Shown one piece after another: positions 8,075 to 15,097 of a stretch of 64,000 nucleotides of DNA (positions are counted from its first letter, which is position 1; each line of letters opens with the position of its first letter). This DNA comes from a virus, in the IMG/VR virus record IMGVR_UViG_3300044691_000355, positions 62,001 to 126,000 of that record; one strand, written 5' to 3'. Both the position numbers and the translations under genes were made by a program. The notes beneath the pieces were generated by a model. The model did no database searches. It was not told the origin of the DNA and was given only the letters and a program-made list of their open reading frames with translations.

Positions 8075-8198
8075 AATTGGCGCGCACGGCGGGCAATGCC
8101 ACGGATTCTATAGTAATAGTGGTATTTAGCGCCAGGCTCAAAAGTAACTTGCGTATCCCTAAATTGTCGTTTAGAAACCATCACGAACAAAGGACACC

Positions 8199-8894
8199 AT
8201 GATGGACACAGCCACATCAATTTCACACCCCCACCTCCTGCGCCCTGGCATGCCCCCAGTGCCGCGCCGGATGAAAGGCCTACGCATCAGCGACAAGGGG
8301 TATCCCGTGCCCTGGTTCGTCGAGTGGATCGACGGCAAGCCGGATTTTCGCGTGATGAGCGCAGAGAAGATGCTGACCTCTATCAGGTTCGGGAACTGCT
8401 GGCTATGCGGCATCCCCGTGGGGGTACACAAGACCTTCGTCATTGGCCCCATGTGCGTGGTCAACCGCACCACGGCCGAGCCACCTAGCCACCACGACTG
8501 CGCGGCGTTCGCTGCAATGGCCTGCCCGTTCCTGACCCTCCCGAAAGCGAAGCGCCGCGAGGCAAACCTACCCAACCACGTGGCCCCGGCGGGCTTCATG
8601 ATCGCTCGCAATCCGGGTGCAACATGCTTGTACACGACGAATTCTTTCAAGCCCTACAAGGCGCACACCGAGACCGGTGGCGGCAGTGGCATCCTCATGG
8701 AGCTGGGCGAGCCTACCTCCGTCGAGTGGTACGCCCTGGGCCAGCGCTGCGGGCGCGCGGCGGTGCTGGAGTCAATCGACAGCGGGATGCACCTCCTATG
8801 GGCGGCAGCGCACATGGACCGCGACATCATTCAATCGCTGGTGGACCTTGAGAATGCCTACGCGCGCGCGATGTCGCTGCTGCCAGCCGAATGA
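8199..8894 (+). CDS. Hypothetical phage protein with cysteine/histidine motifs
   Basis: 231 residues, the first gene of module B, with AAAGGACACC before ATG. A CWLCG motif (about residue 67), FVIGPM, EPPSHHDCA and MACPFL suggest one metal-binding fold. FMIARNPGATCLYTT and WYALGQRCGR follow. I recall similar proteins among phage hypotheticals, but no activity is known to me. Bases 8075-8198 upstream hold no gene. Confidence 0.6.
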   Translation: MMDTATSISHPHLLRPGMPPVPRRMKGLRISDKGYPVPWFVEWIDGKPDFRVMSAEKMLTSIRFGNCWLCGIPVGVHKTFVIGPMCVVNRTTAEPPSHHDCAAFAAMACPFLTLPKAKRREANLPNHVAPAGFMIARNPGATCLYTTNSFKPYKAHTETGGGSGILMELGEPTSVEWYALGQRCGRAAVLESIDSGMHLLWAAAHMDRDIIQSLVDLENAYARAMSLLPAE

Positions 8895-9184
8895 GCGCCT
8901 ACGTGATGCAACTGGTCTGCCTGGCTAACGGCGAGGCATCACCGCACGATGGCACGTACCTAGTGCGGTACGAACCTCCGGCGATGCGCCCCGATGCCTC
9001 GGGCTACGAAGGTGGGACGCTCGTCACCACGCGCGTCGTCGCGGAAGCGCATAAATTTTCCGACTCGGTTGAGTTGCTTGAGTGCTGGCGCAAAGCCAAC
9101 GGGACCCGCCCGTATGACGGCAAACCGAATCGGCCGCTGACGGCATACACGGTTGAGGCCGTGCCACTGGACGAGCTGAAATGA
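8891..9184 (+). CDS. Hypothetical phage protein
   Basis: 97 residues, ATGA overlap with the preceding gene. Beta-rich start (YVMQLVCLANGEASPHDG) and an LLECWRKANG...YDGKPNRPLTAY segment. No family recognised; overlapping spacing supports it. Confidence 0.55.
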   Translation: MSAYVMQLVCLANGEASPHDGTYLVRYEPPAMRPDASGYEGGTLVTTRVVAEAHKFSDSVELLECWRKANGTRPYDGKPNRPLTAYTVEAVPLDELK

Positions 9185-9417
9185 TCGCGAAGTGCCAGCG
9201 TTCGCTTTCGACTAACGAACCGGATGGCCCGCAGCTTCTGATCTACAACCATGCCAGAGATTTAATGTGGATGGGCGCAATCCCGGATGAGTGGAACGAT
9301 CTATTCGGACCGACCATCGCGCCGTGGGACAATCGTTTCTTTGCTGAGGTCCGGTGGGCTGACCTTGTTCGCCCGCCACTATTCGTCCGTAAGCTACCGG
9401 AGCAAGACTGGAAATGA
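9181..9417 (+). CDS. Hypothetical phage protein
   Basis: 78 residues, overlapping both neighbours by 4 bp. Trp/Phe-rich second half (WADLVRPPLFVRKLPEQDW). The function is unknown. Confidence 0.5.
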   Translation: MIAKCQRSLSTNEPDGPQLLIYNHARDLMWMGAIPDEWNDLFGPTIAPWDNRFFAEVRWADLVRPPLFVRKLPEQDWK

Positions 9418-9917
9418 CCCCTGAGTTCCGCAAGTTCTACGATTCCATGCTCGAATGCGTCGGCGCGCTGATCGCGCTTGACCCGCCAGCCGATTCCCCC
9501 GAGGGGCGGTTGCTCGTCGGGCTAGCCACGTCGCTGGAGGAGTTTGAGAAAACCGAGTTCCCGTTCACTGAACGGGATGTGCGGACAGCGACAGGGGCGC
9601 ACCTTGACGCGCTGATGGGTATCCGACCGCCGGGGGTGACTGACGCCGAAGTGCGCAGCCTTTCCGGCATGGAGGCAATTCTCGCGATTGCCGATCTGCG
9701 CGCTCCTGACGGGACCGTGTACCCAGCCGAAGAATTGAAAAGGACGGCTAATGGCCGGACAACATTCTGGGACGAAGCGCGCCAAGCATTGATCTATCGC
9801 GGGCCGGTGCCGCCACCCTCCTACACCTGCCGGTTCTGCCAGCGCGTCAGCTACAACGGGAACGACATCGCGCAGCGCTATTGCGGGCACTGCCACAAGT
9901 TCGCAATCAACCAATGA
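9414..9917 (+). CDS. Hypothetical phage protein with C-terminal zinc ribbon
   Basis: 167 residues. The body is helical; the last 30 residues hold CRFCQ...YCGHCHK, a four-cysteine zinc ribbon. It is part of the overlapping B operon. A nucleic-acid or protein contact role is possible but not shown. Confidence 0.55.
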   Translation: MTPEFRKFYDSMLECVGALIALDPPADSPEGRLLVGLATSLEEFEKTEFPFTERDVRTATGAHLDALMGIRPPGVTDAEVRSLSGMEAILAIADLRAPDGTVYPAEELKRTANGRTTFWDEARQALIYRGPVPPPSYTCRFCQRVSYNGNDIAQRYCGHCHKFAINQ

Positions 9918-9927
9918 GCGCCGCTGG

Positions 9928-10083
9928 ATGGAACTTGAATACTACCGCGACAAAAGCCACGTGATCGTCATCGGGCTATTCGAGGATGGTGCCCTGGTTA
10001 CATGGGCGATCTTTTGGAATGGGAAGCCGCGCTCAGGCCGATGGCCGAAACGTCGTACTCCCAGCGGAGAGGTGAAGCCGTGA
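9928..10083 (+). CDS. Small hypothetical phage protein
   Basis: 51 residues from ATG 9928, below the size at which it would be called automatically. It reads MELEYYRDKSHVIVIGLFED then GALVTWAIFWNGKPRSGRWP, a plausible small beta domain, and its stop overlaps the next GTG start. The alternative ATG 9914 gives only 16 residues. Confidence 0.5.
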   Translation: MELEYYRDKSHVIVIGLFEDGALVTWAIFWNGKPRSGRWPKRRTPSGEVKP

Positions 10084-10346
10084 AGCTACCGGAAGTGGAT
10101 GCCGTCAATATCAATGAGCTATCGACGGAGGCGCGCACCGCGATTACCGATGCGCTCTTTGATGACGGCTGGGACGTTGGCAAGTCGTGGATTGACTTCG
10201 ATATGTGCTGCGGCATCTGGTTCCGATTGAAGTACGCGAAGGATGACCCTGACCTATTCCCCAAGGGCAAGTGGGCTACCTTGCAGCGTTTCGAGCAATT
10301 GATTGAGCAGGCAGTACGCTCACAATCTGATGCCGGGGTGAAGTGA
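10080..10346 (+). CDS. Hypothetical phage protein
   Basis: 88 residues from GTG 10080, coupled to the previous stop. It has a helical start (INELSTEARTAITDALFDDG) and an aromatic centre. The longer frame from 10002 would run through the gene at 9928, so I prefer 10080. The function is unknown. Confidence 0.5.
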   Translation: MKLPEVDAVNINELSTEARTAITDALFDDGWDVGKSWIDFDMCCGIWFRLKYAKDDPDLFPKGKWATLQRFEQLIEQAVRSQSDAGVK

Positions 10347-10624
10347 TGGCCATACATATCAAGACGGTCGAAGACTTGACGAAAGCCCTGGCATTGTTCG
10401 ATCCGCAGACGCCTATCATATCCGTGTTCGAGGGTATCTTTGGGCCGATCACTGTCTATCGTAGCGACCCGCAATCCTGGTACGGAAAGCATTTGCCGGG
10501 GCCGGTAGCGCATTGTGTGCTTGAGCCGGAGAATTTGACTTACGAGAGCGACACGTCGGACGGGTTCATTCCTATTGATGATCCTGATGCCGCAACGGTC
10601 AAGGCTCCAGGGACTTCGCCATGA
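10343..10624 (+). CDS. Hypothetical phage protein
   Basis: 93 residues with an LTKALALFDPQTPIISVFEG start, seen in small phage proteins of unknown role. ATGA overlap upstream. Its last 26 bases overlap a - strand gene that ends at 10599. Confidence 0.55.
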   Translation: MMAIHIKTVEDLTKALALFDPQTPIISVFEGIFGPITVYRSDPQSWYGKHLPGPVAHCVLEPENLTYESDTSDGFIPIDDPDAATVKAPGTSP

Positions 10625-10778
10625 GATCCCAATACTCAGCCTTTTCAGCAGCGTCCATCCCGGCTTCATCCTTACCCTTGGCAAGCAGCTCGATCGCGCG
10701 TCGCGCCCACTTGTCACGCTTGACGCTGTATTCGACGTGGCGGCGGAAGCGCTCTACGAGGTCTGTTTTTGGGCGCAT
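10599..10778 (-). CDS. Small antiparallel gene upstream of the HerA-like ATPase
   Basis: 59 residues on the - strand: MRPKTDLVERFRRHVEYSVK, then a basic helix, AIELLAKGKDEAGMDAAEKA and EYWDLMAKSLEP. The composition is that of a normal soluble helical protein, while the + strand reading of the same bases is a Ser/Arg-rich shadow. It is divergent from the ATPase at 10806; an ATTATAAT palindrome at 10801-10808 could give a -10 box. The function is unknown. Confidence 0.55.
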   Translation of the reverse strand: MRPKTDLVERFRRHVEYSVKRDKWARRAIELLAKGKDEAGMDAAEKAEYWDLMAKSLEP

Positions 10779-10805
10779 GGCTGATTATGCACACGGAAAA
10801 TTATA

Positions 10806-12638
10806 ATGAAGCAAATACGGATTGGCTCTGTTTCTATCCCGCTCGATAGCTATGTCGTGGGAGGAACTGCGTTATTGGGAATCAGGGAATCTGGAAAAAC
10901 CTACGCGGCCAAGGGCATCGCTGAACAACTCCTTGATTATAAGATACCGATTGTCGTCTTCGACGCCATTGGCGTCTGGAGGCACTTAAAAGTCGCGCGC
11001 CCCAGCGCTGGCGGCCGGGGCTTCAAGATCGTCATTGCTGGCGGCGAGAGCGCTGATCTACCACTGACGCCGGCCAGCGCACCGGCTATTGTTCGCGCCG
11101 CGATCGCTGAGAACATCCCGCTCGTCATCGATTTGTACGATCACAAGCTGTCGAAGGCTGACTGGCGTCGCATCGTGCAGCATTGCTTCCGCACGTTGCT
11201 CTACGAGAACAAGGGGCTGCGCCATATTTTCCTCGAGGAAACCGCGGAGTACGCGCCTCAAAAGGTCATGGACGGCGAGACCTATGCCGAGGTAGAGAAA
11301 CTTGTGCGCATGGGCGGCAACAAGTCGCTTGGTATCACGCTGATCAATCAGCGGGCACAGGAAGTCAACAAGGCTGTCTTGGATCTCTGCGAAAATCTCG
11401 TGCTGATGCGCCAACGCGGCGCCCACGCCATCGGGGCGCTGGAGAAGTGGATCGACAAGCTGGAACCTGATATCGCCAAGACCATCGCAACCGAGATGCC
11501 GCACATGGAAGCCGGTGACGCCTGGGTATTCAGCGGCAGCGCCGAAACCGCCAAGCGCACACACACTGCGCATATCCTTTCGTATCACCCGGATCGCCGC
11601 AAACCACAGACGAAGGCGACAGCGCCCGATCGTATTGCTGACACCGTCGACTTTGTGTCGAAGCTCGCTGGAGAGTTGAAATCGCTGACGGCTGAGGCGG
11701 CGGCAAACGATCCATCGACGCTCAAGCGGCGTATAGCCGAGCTGGAGCGCCAGGTGAAGGCGGCGCCCGCCAAGGCGACAGCAGCGGTCACTGATTCGGC
11801 CACCGGCAGACGTCATGCCGCTCAGCTCGTAAAACTCACTGCATTGATCGAGGAGCTTATGAAATTCGTCGTCACGATCAACGCCAAGGACTTCACGGCC
11901 AAGGCCGGCGAGAACGTCGACGGAGATGCGCTACAGAAGGCGATCGAGGCGGCCGTGGTCCGCGCTCGGCAACTGATTGAGCAAAGCATGGAGGCGCGTA
12001 ACCGTGAGCTGCAGGCGCTGCAGCGAGACGGCGGCCGACTGGTGGCACGCGTGCAAAAGCTGCTCGAATCCCAGGACGTCAAGATCGACGTCGACGTAAA
12101 GCACAATGAACCATTCACCGTGGCGCCGACGCAGCGGCCAGCGCCGGCAGCCAGAAAGACCAATGGGTCATCCAGCGATATTGGCTCTGGCGGCAAGCGT
12201 CGAATGCTCACCGTACTGGCGCAGTACCCTGAAGGTATGCACCACGGCAAGCTGTCGATTCTTACGGGCCTTTCGTCGCGCTCCGGCACCTGGAGCACCT
12301 ATCTGGGAGAACTTCGCACCAAAGGATGGGTGGAGGGGCGCGACCATCTGAAAGTCACGGAAGACGGATTGCAGGCGCTAGGCGATTGGCAGCCACTGCC
12401 GACAGGCCAACAATTGATTGAGTATTGGCGGCAACGGCTGGGCGACAGCGGCAAGCGAAAGATATTTGATGTCGCAGTAGCGGCCTATCCGAATGCTGTC
12501 GTCACCGAAGAGGTAGCCGAGCAAACCGGTTTATCTGCGCGCAGCGGAACGTGGAGTACATATCTCGGCGAGCTGCGCACGCTCGGGCTCATAACCGGCC
12601 GCGGCGAAGTGCGCGCCAGTGAGGATTTGTTCTCATGA
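10806..12638 (+). CDS. HerA/FtsK-type ATPase with duplicated C-terminal winged-helix motifs
   Basis: 610 residues. N-terminal P-loop ATPase: Walker A GIRESGKT at 25-32 and Walker B HIFLEE at about 140-145, then the INQRAQEVNKAVLDLCENLV segment typical of HerA/DUF87 hexameric translocases. A coiled coil fills about 300-400. Two near-copies of GL(S)xRSGTWSTYLGELRT occur at about 487 and 575, each followed by a short wing, so the end is a tandem winged-helix array. Known relatives pump DNA or work with nucleases. The neighbouring nuclease is the GIY-YIG fusion at 12802; partnership is inference. Confidence 0.75.
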   Translation: MKQIRIGSVSIPLDSYVVGGTALLGIRESGKTYAAKGIAEQLLDYKIPIVVFDAIGVWRHLKVARPSAGGRGFKIVIAGGESADLPLTPASAPAIVRAAIAENIPLVIDLYDHKLSKADWRRIVQHCFRTLLYENKGLRHIFLEETAEYAPQKVMDGETYAEVEKLVRMGGNKSLGITLINQRAQEVNKAVLDLCENLVLMRQRGAHAIGALEKWIDKLEPDIAKTIATEMPHMEAGDAWVFSGSAETAKRTHTAHILSYHPDRRKPQTKATAPDRIADTVDFVSKLAGELKSLTAEAAANDPSTLKRRIAELERQVKAAPAKATAAVTDSATGRRHAAQLVKLTALIEELMKFVVTINAKDFTAKAGENVDGDALQKAIEAAVVRARQLIEQSMEARNRELQALQRDGGRLVARVQKLLESQDVKIDVDVKHNEPFTVAPTQRPAPAARKTNGSSSDIGSGGKRRMLTVLAQYPEGMHHGKLSILTGLSSRSGTWSTYLGELRTKGWVEGRDHLKVTEDGLQALGDWQPLPTGQQLIEYWRQRLGDSGKRKIFDVAVAAYPNAVVTEEVAEQTGLSARSGTWSTYLGELRTLGLITGRGEVRASEDLFS

Positions 12639-12799
12639 TGTTCGACGCCCGCCTACGCGAGATCAAAAAACGCAACCTTGAGCATTTCAAGAAGTTCGGG
12701 GCGCTGTCTTCCGATCCGCAGGCCAACGATATCCGCGACATATTGGAGCATGTTGATGAGTTGAATGAGGAATTGGACCGCGTTGGTGAGGAGTATTAG
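12635..12799 (+). CDS. Small acidic helical protein
   Basis: 54 residues beginning inside the ATPase stop (CATGATG) and ending just before the next gene. Basic start (RLREIKKRNLEHFKKFG) and acidic end (ILEHVDELNEELDRVGEEY). Tight coupling suggests co-expression with the ATPase. The function is unknown. Confidence 0.5.
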   Translation: MMFDARLREIKKRNLEHFKKFGALSSDPQANDIRDILEHVDELNEELDRVGEEY

Positions 12800-12801
12800 A
12801 G

Positions 12802-13299
12802 GTGACGGGATTCCTCACTGATGAACAAGTGCGGGACTACACCGGGAAGTTGCAGCCAGCAGCTCAAGTGCGCGTGTTGAACAAGCACGGCATCCGGCAC
12901 AAGGTAACGGACTTCAATCGCGTTCTAGTCACGTGGAATGCCGTCAACGGGATAGAGGACGAGCCCATGCCAAACGCCGCGACCGAGGCCGCGCGCGCAC
13001 CGCTACTGAGCTTGGATGCGCTACGCGTGTTGCCCACTGATCTTCATCATGTCGGGAGCGGCGTGTATTTTTTGTGGGATCAAGAGTGGCTTGTGTACGT
13101 TGGGCAATCTAATTGCATTCCAGATCGAATCCGCGCGCATCGCAACGCGAGGAACGGTCTGCGCCCAGGCAGGGTTATTCACTTCGACAGGCACACCTAT
13201 CTGCTGCTTGAGAGCGCTGGCGATATGGATACCGTCGAGGCTCGGTATATCCATCATTACAATCCTGAGTTCAATGTGCATTGCCGAAGTGACACATGA
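12802..13299 (+). CDS. DUF4224 / GIY-YIG nuclease fusion
   Basis: 165 residues from GTG 12802. Residues 1-50 (FLTDEQVRDYTGKLQPAAQV, then RVLNKHGIRHKV) match the DUF4224 module that phages carry near integrases. The second half is a GIY-YIG-like nuclease: GVYFLWDQEWLVYVGQS near 95-110, a conserved Arg in IRAHR, and a glutamate in TVEARYIHHYNPEFN as likely metal ligand. In place of GIY-YIG it has GVY...VYVG, within known variation. Nuclease activity is predicted, not shown. Confidence 0.7.
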   Translation: MTGFLTDEQVRDYTGKLQPAAQVRVLNKHGIRHKVTDFNRVLVTWNAVNGIEDEPMPNAATEAARAPLLSLDALRVLPTDLHHVGSGVYFLWDQEWLVYVGQSNCIPDRIRAHRNARNGLRPGRVIHFDRHTYLLLESAGDMDTVEARYIHHYNPEFNVHCRSDT

Positions 13300-13676
13300 A
13301 CGAAGAAAACCCTATGAGCGAAAATCACACGATGAGTTTGGCGCAAGCCGCTGAATTCCTGCGGATTCACCCTGAGACTCTTGCGGCTCGCGCCAGGGCT
13401 AACGAGATCCCTGGTTGCAAGGTTGGCAGGTCCTGGGTTTTCATGCCTGAATTATTGAGGGAGTACCTGAGATGTCGATCTACCGCCGCAAAGGAACGCC
13501 CAACTGGTGGATCAGCATCAGCGTCGCTGGCCGAAAGACTCGCCGGACGACTGGCACAGCGGACCGCGAAAAAGCAAAGGAGTTCGAGACAAGCGAGCGC
13601 GAACGGCTCTGGCGAGTCCACAAGCTCGGTGATACAGGTTACGTTCGGTGGGCCGAAGCGGCAGCAAGATGGTTAG
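13296..13676 (+). CDS. Excisionase-like helix-turn-helix protein
   Basis: 126 residues if read to its stop. Residues 8-58 form a MerR/excisionase-type domain: MSLAQAAEFLRIHPETLAAR, then IPGCKVGRSWVF and LLREYL. It precedes the integrase in the usual order but overlaps it by 205 bp. The overlapping tail is low-complexity Ser/Arg/Gln. ATG 13314 is an alternative start. Confidence 0.65.
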   Translation: MNEENPMSENHTMSLAQAAEFLRIHPETLAARARANEIPGCKVGRSWVFMPELLREYLRCRSTAAKERPTGGSASASLAERLAGRLAQRTAKKQRSSRQASANGSGESTSSVIQVTFGGPKRQQDG

Positions 13677-14506
13677 CCGATGTTCCAGAGTCATCGAAGG
13701 CGAAAGAGCTTTCGGTACTCAACTGGTTCAAACAGCACCTTGAGCATGAGCCGCTACGCGCGATCGACCGCGACGCCATCCAGGTGCTCCGTGAGCTCTG
13801 CCTCGACGGCCGCGCCAAATCCACGGTCGATAGACATATGGCCATCCTCCGCGCGGTACTTCGTAAGTGCGTCGAGTGGGGATACCTCGAGGCTGCGCCG
13901 CCGGTTCCGATGTACAACGCGCGCCAGGGAGATTTTCGTTGGCTCACTCATGCAGAGTTCGACGCCCTACATAAGGAACTGCCTCCACACCTTCAGCTTG
14001 CAGCTGACTGCGCCGTACGCACCGGCCTGCGGATGCGCTCCATGCTTCGGCTCACGTGGGACCGTATCGACCTTCGCAAGAAACGGTTTTGGGTACCAGG
14101 CATGCAAATGAAAGGCAAGTTCGCCCACGGCATGCCGATCAATCGTGAGATGGCCAAATTGTTCCGCAAGCTCAAGACCGCGAACCCATCTGGCGATCGC
14201 GTCTTTCAGTTCAACGGCGAACCCATCGATGATTGCAACACGGAGGCGTTTAAGAAGGCCGTGGCGCGGTCCGGCGTCGGGCCGCTACGTTGGCATGACC
14301 TACGCCACACGTTCGCTTCGTGGGCTGTGCAGAATGGCGTTACGCTGCAAGAACTCATGCAGCTCGGCGGCTGGAAAACGTTCTCGTCGGTCCTTCGATA
14401 CGCGCATTTGGCGCCGGATCACCTAGCTGAAGCAGCAGAACTGGTGCGACATTCAGGACACAGTAGACACAGGAGTTCTCCACGTGGAACGCGAAAAACT
14501 CCTTAA
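13472..14506 (+). CDS. int: Tyrosine-recombinase integrase of module B
   Basis: 344 residues. The arm-binding region (MSIYRRKGTPNWWISISVAG) is followed by a core-binding domain (about 55-140) and catalytic domain (about 150-320). The catalytic residues are R in TGLRMRSML, K in MKGKFAHGM, H-x-x-R in WHDLRHTFASW, a W in the LGGWKT position where many integrases have H, and Y in VLRYAHL. The stop is only 6 bp from the tRNA-Ala core, so that core is its attachment site. It is unrelated in detail to the module A integrase. Confidence 0.93.
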   Translation: MSIYRRKGTPNWWISISVAGRKTRRTTGTADREKAKEFETSERERLWRVHKLGDTGYVRWAEAAARWLADVPESSKAKELSVLNWFKQHLEHEPLRAIDRDAIQVLRELCLDGRAKSTVDRHMAILRAVLRKCVEWGYLEAAPPVPMYNARQGDFRWLTHAEFDALHKELPPHLQLAADCAVRTGLRMRSMLRLTWDRIDLRKKRFWVPGMQMKGKFAHGMPINREMAKLFRKLKTANPSGDRVFQFNGEPIDDCNTEAFKKAVARSGVGPLRWHDLRHTFASWAVQNGVTLQELMQLGGWKTFSSVLRYAHLAPDHLAEAAELVRHSGHSRHRSSPRGTRKTP

Positions 14507-14512
14507 GAATCA

Positions 14513-14560
14513 TGGTGGAGGAGAAGGGGATCGAACCCTCGACCTTCGCATTGCGAATGC
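14513..14560 (-). other. Attachment-site core: 3' half of tRNA-Ala(CGC)
   Basis: On the - strand: anticodon loop TTCGCAA (anticodon CGC), 3' stem TGCGA, variable loop, T arm GAGGG-TTCGATC-CCCTT, acceptor strand CTCCTCC and ACCA. Identity fades within the 5' anticodon strand, and the D arm and 5' acceptor are absent, so it is a remnant and not a gene. As with tRNA-Val, the integrase lies on the CCA side. Bases 14561-14742 to the right hold no gene that I can see. Confidence 0.85.
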
Positions 14561-14742
14561 TATCTGGCGTCCGCTTGATAAGCAAATCAATCACTTATGG
14601 ATGGTCAAAACAGTAGTATCCAGCGTATTCCAGTCAAGCAATAGCACGATCCGGCCACACCAAAAAGGGACGCGAATCAGGGGCACCCTGCACACCGTCC
14701 ACGGCTAGAATGCGCACCATCGCAGGGACATGGAGAATCGCG

Positions 14743-14847
14743 ATGCTTGAAACGGAACCCAATAAAGGGAATCTCCGCCGCCGTGACTACGTGTTTTTAA
14801 TTATCGCCATCGCAATTCTTGCGTGGTTTGGGATCACGCTTCCGTGA
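14743..14847 (+). CDS. 34-residue single-pass membrane peptide
   Basis: ATG 14743, preceded by GGAGAATCGCG (a fair ribosome binding site). MLETEPNKGNLRRRDYVFLI then IAIAILAWFGITLP: charged start and one transmembrane helix. It is too short to assign; possibly a small membrane effector. Confidence 0.4.
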   Translation: MLETEPNKGNLRRRDYVFLIIAIAILAWFGITLP

Positions 14848-14903
14848 GCGACGCAGTGTGGGCTAAAAAGCTCTGCATCGGATGCTGATCGGAAAAAAAC
14901 CGG

Positions 14904-14978
14904 TTGACATTTCGCGACCGCTGTTTTGGAGCGGTGGTATAATTGCGGGCAACGCGGTGTAACAAGCACCGCGCGCCC
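14904..14978 (+). promoter_or_regulatory. Extended -10 promoter with operator-like repeat and 5' leader hairpin
   Basis: TATAAT at 14938-14943 is preceded by TGG, an extended -10. TTGACA at 14904-14909 is 28 bp away, too far to be its -35. An inverted repeat ACCGCT/AGCGGT (14917-14935) sits just upstream. The transcript start would be about 14950, directly followed by a stem CGCGGTG/CACCGCG (14953-14973) with flanking GGGC/GCCC pairing. It would drive the cassette at 15009-16797. Confidence 0.5.
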
Positions 14979-15008
14979 TAAGCACAACGATCTGGATTGG
15001 AGAACGCC

Positions 15009-15080
15009 ATGCCTGCCTCGAAGAATATCACCAACTGTTTTCTCCACCGGCATTTGTCGGCCGATGGCACGTTGCTGTAA
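15009..15080 (+). CDS. 23-residue leader-like peptide
   Basis: ATG 15009 has a good ribosome binding site (GGAG 7 bp upstream) and lies between the leader hairpin and the gene at 15098. MPASKNITNCFLHRHLSADG then TLL. It could be a leader peptide or a small gene; no regulatory codon run is apparent. Confidence 0.35.
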   Translation: MPASKNITNCFLHRHLSADGTLL

Positions 15081-15097
15081 AAAGACAGAAGCGAATC

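Noticed and set aside
8030-8108. Possible complete tRNA-Val gene
   Set aside because: Only the part from the anticodon loop to CCA is present; the D arm and 5' acceptor strand are not found.
10621-10806. + strand frame before the ATPase
   Set aside because: Ser/Arg-rich composition; the opposite strand reads as a normal protein (10599-10778).
11058-11816. 252-residue - strand frame within the ATPase gene
   Set aside because: Shadow of the ATPase; Arg/Leu-rich without motifs.
14513-14590. Possible complete tRNA-Ala gene
   Set aside because: Identity ends in the 5' anticodon strand; nothing beyond pairs with the acceptor or makes a D arm.
14904-14943. Consensus sigma70 promoter TTGACA/TATAAT
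   Set aside because: The boxes are 28 bp apart, too far to work together; I kept only the extended -10.
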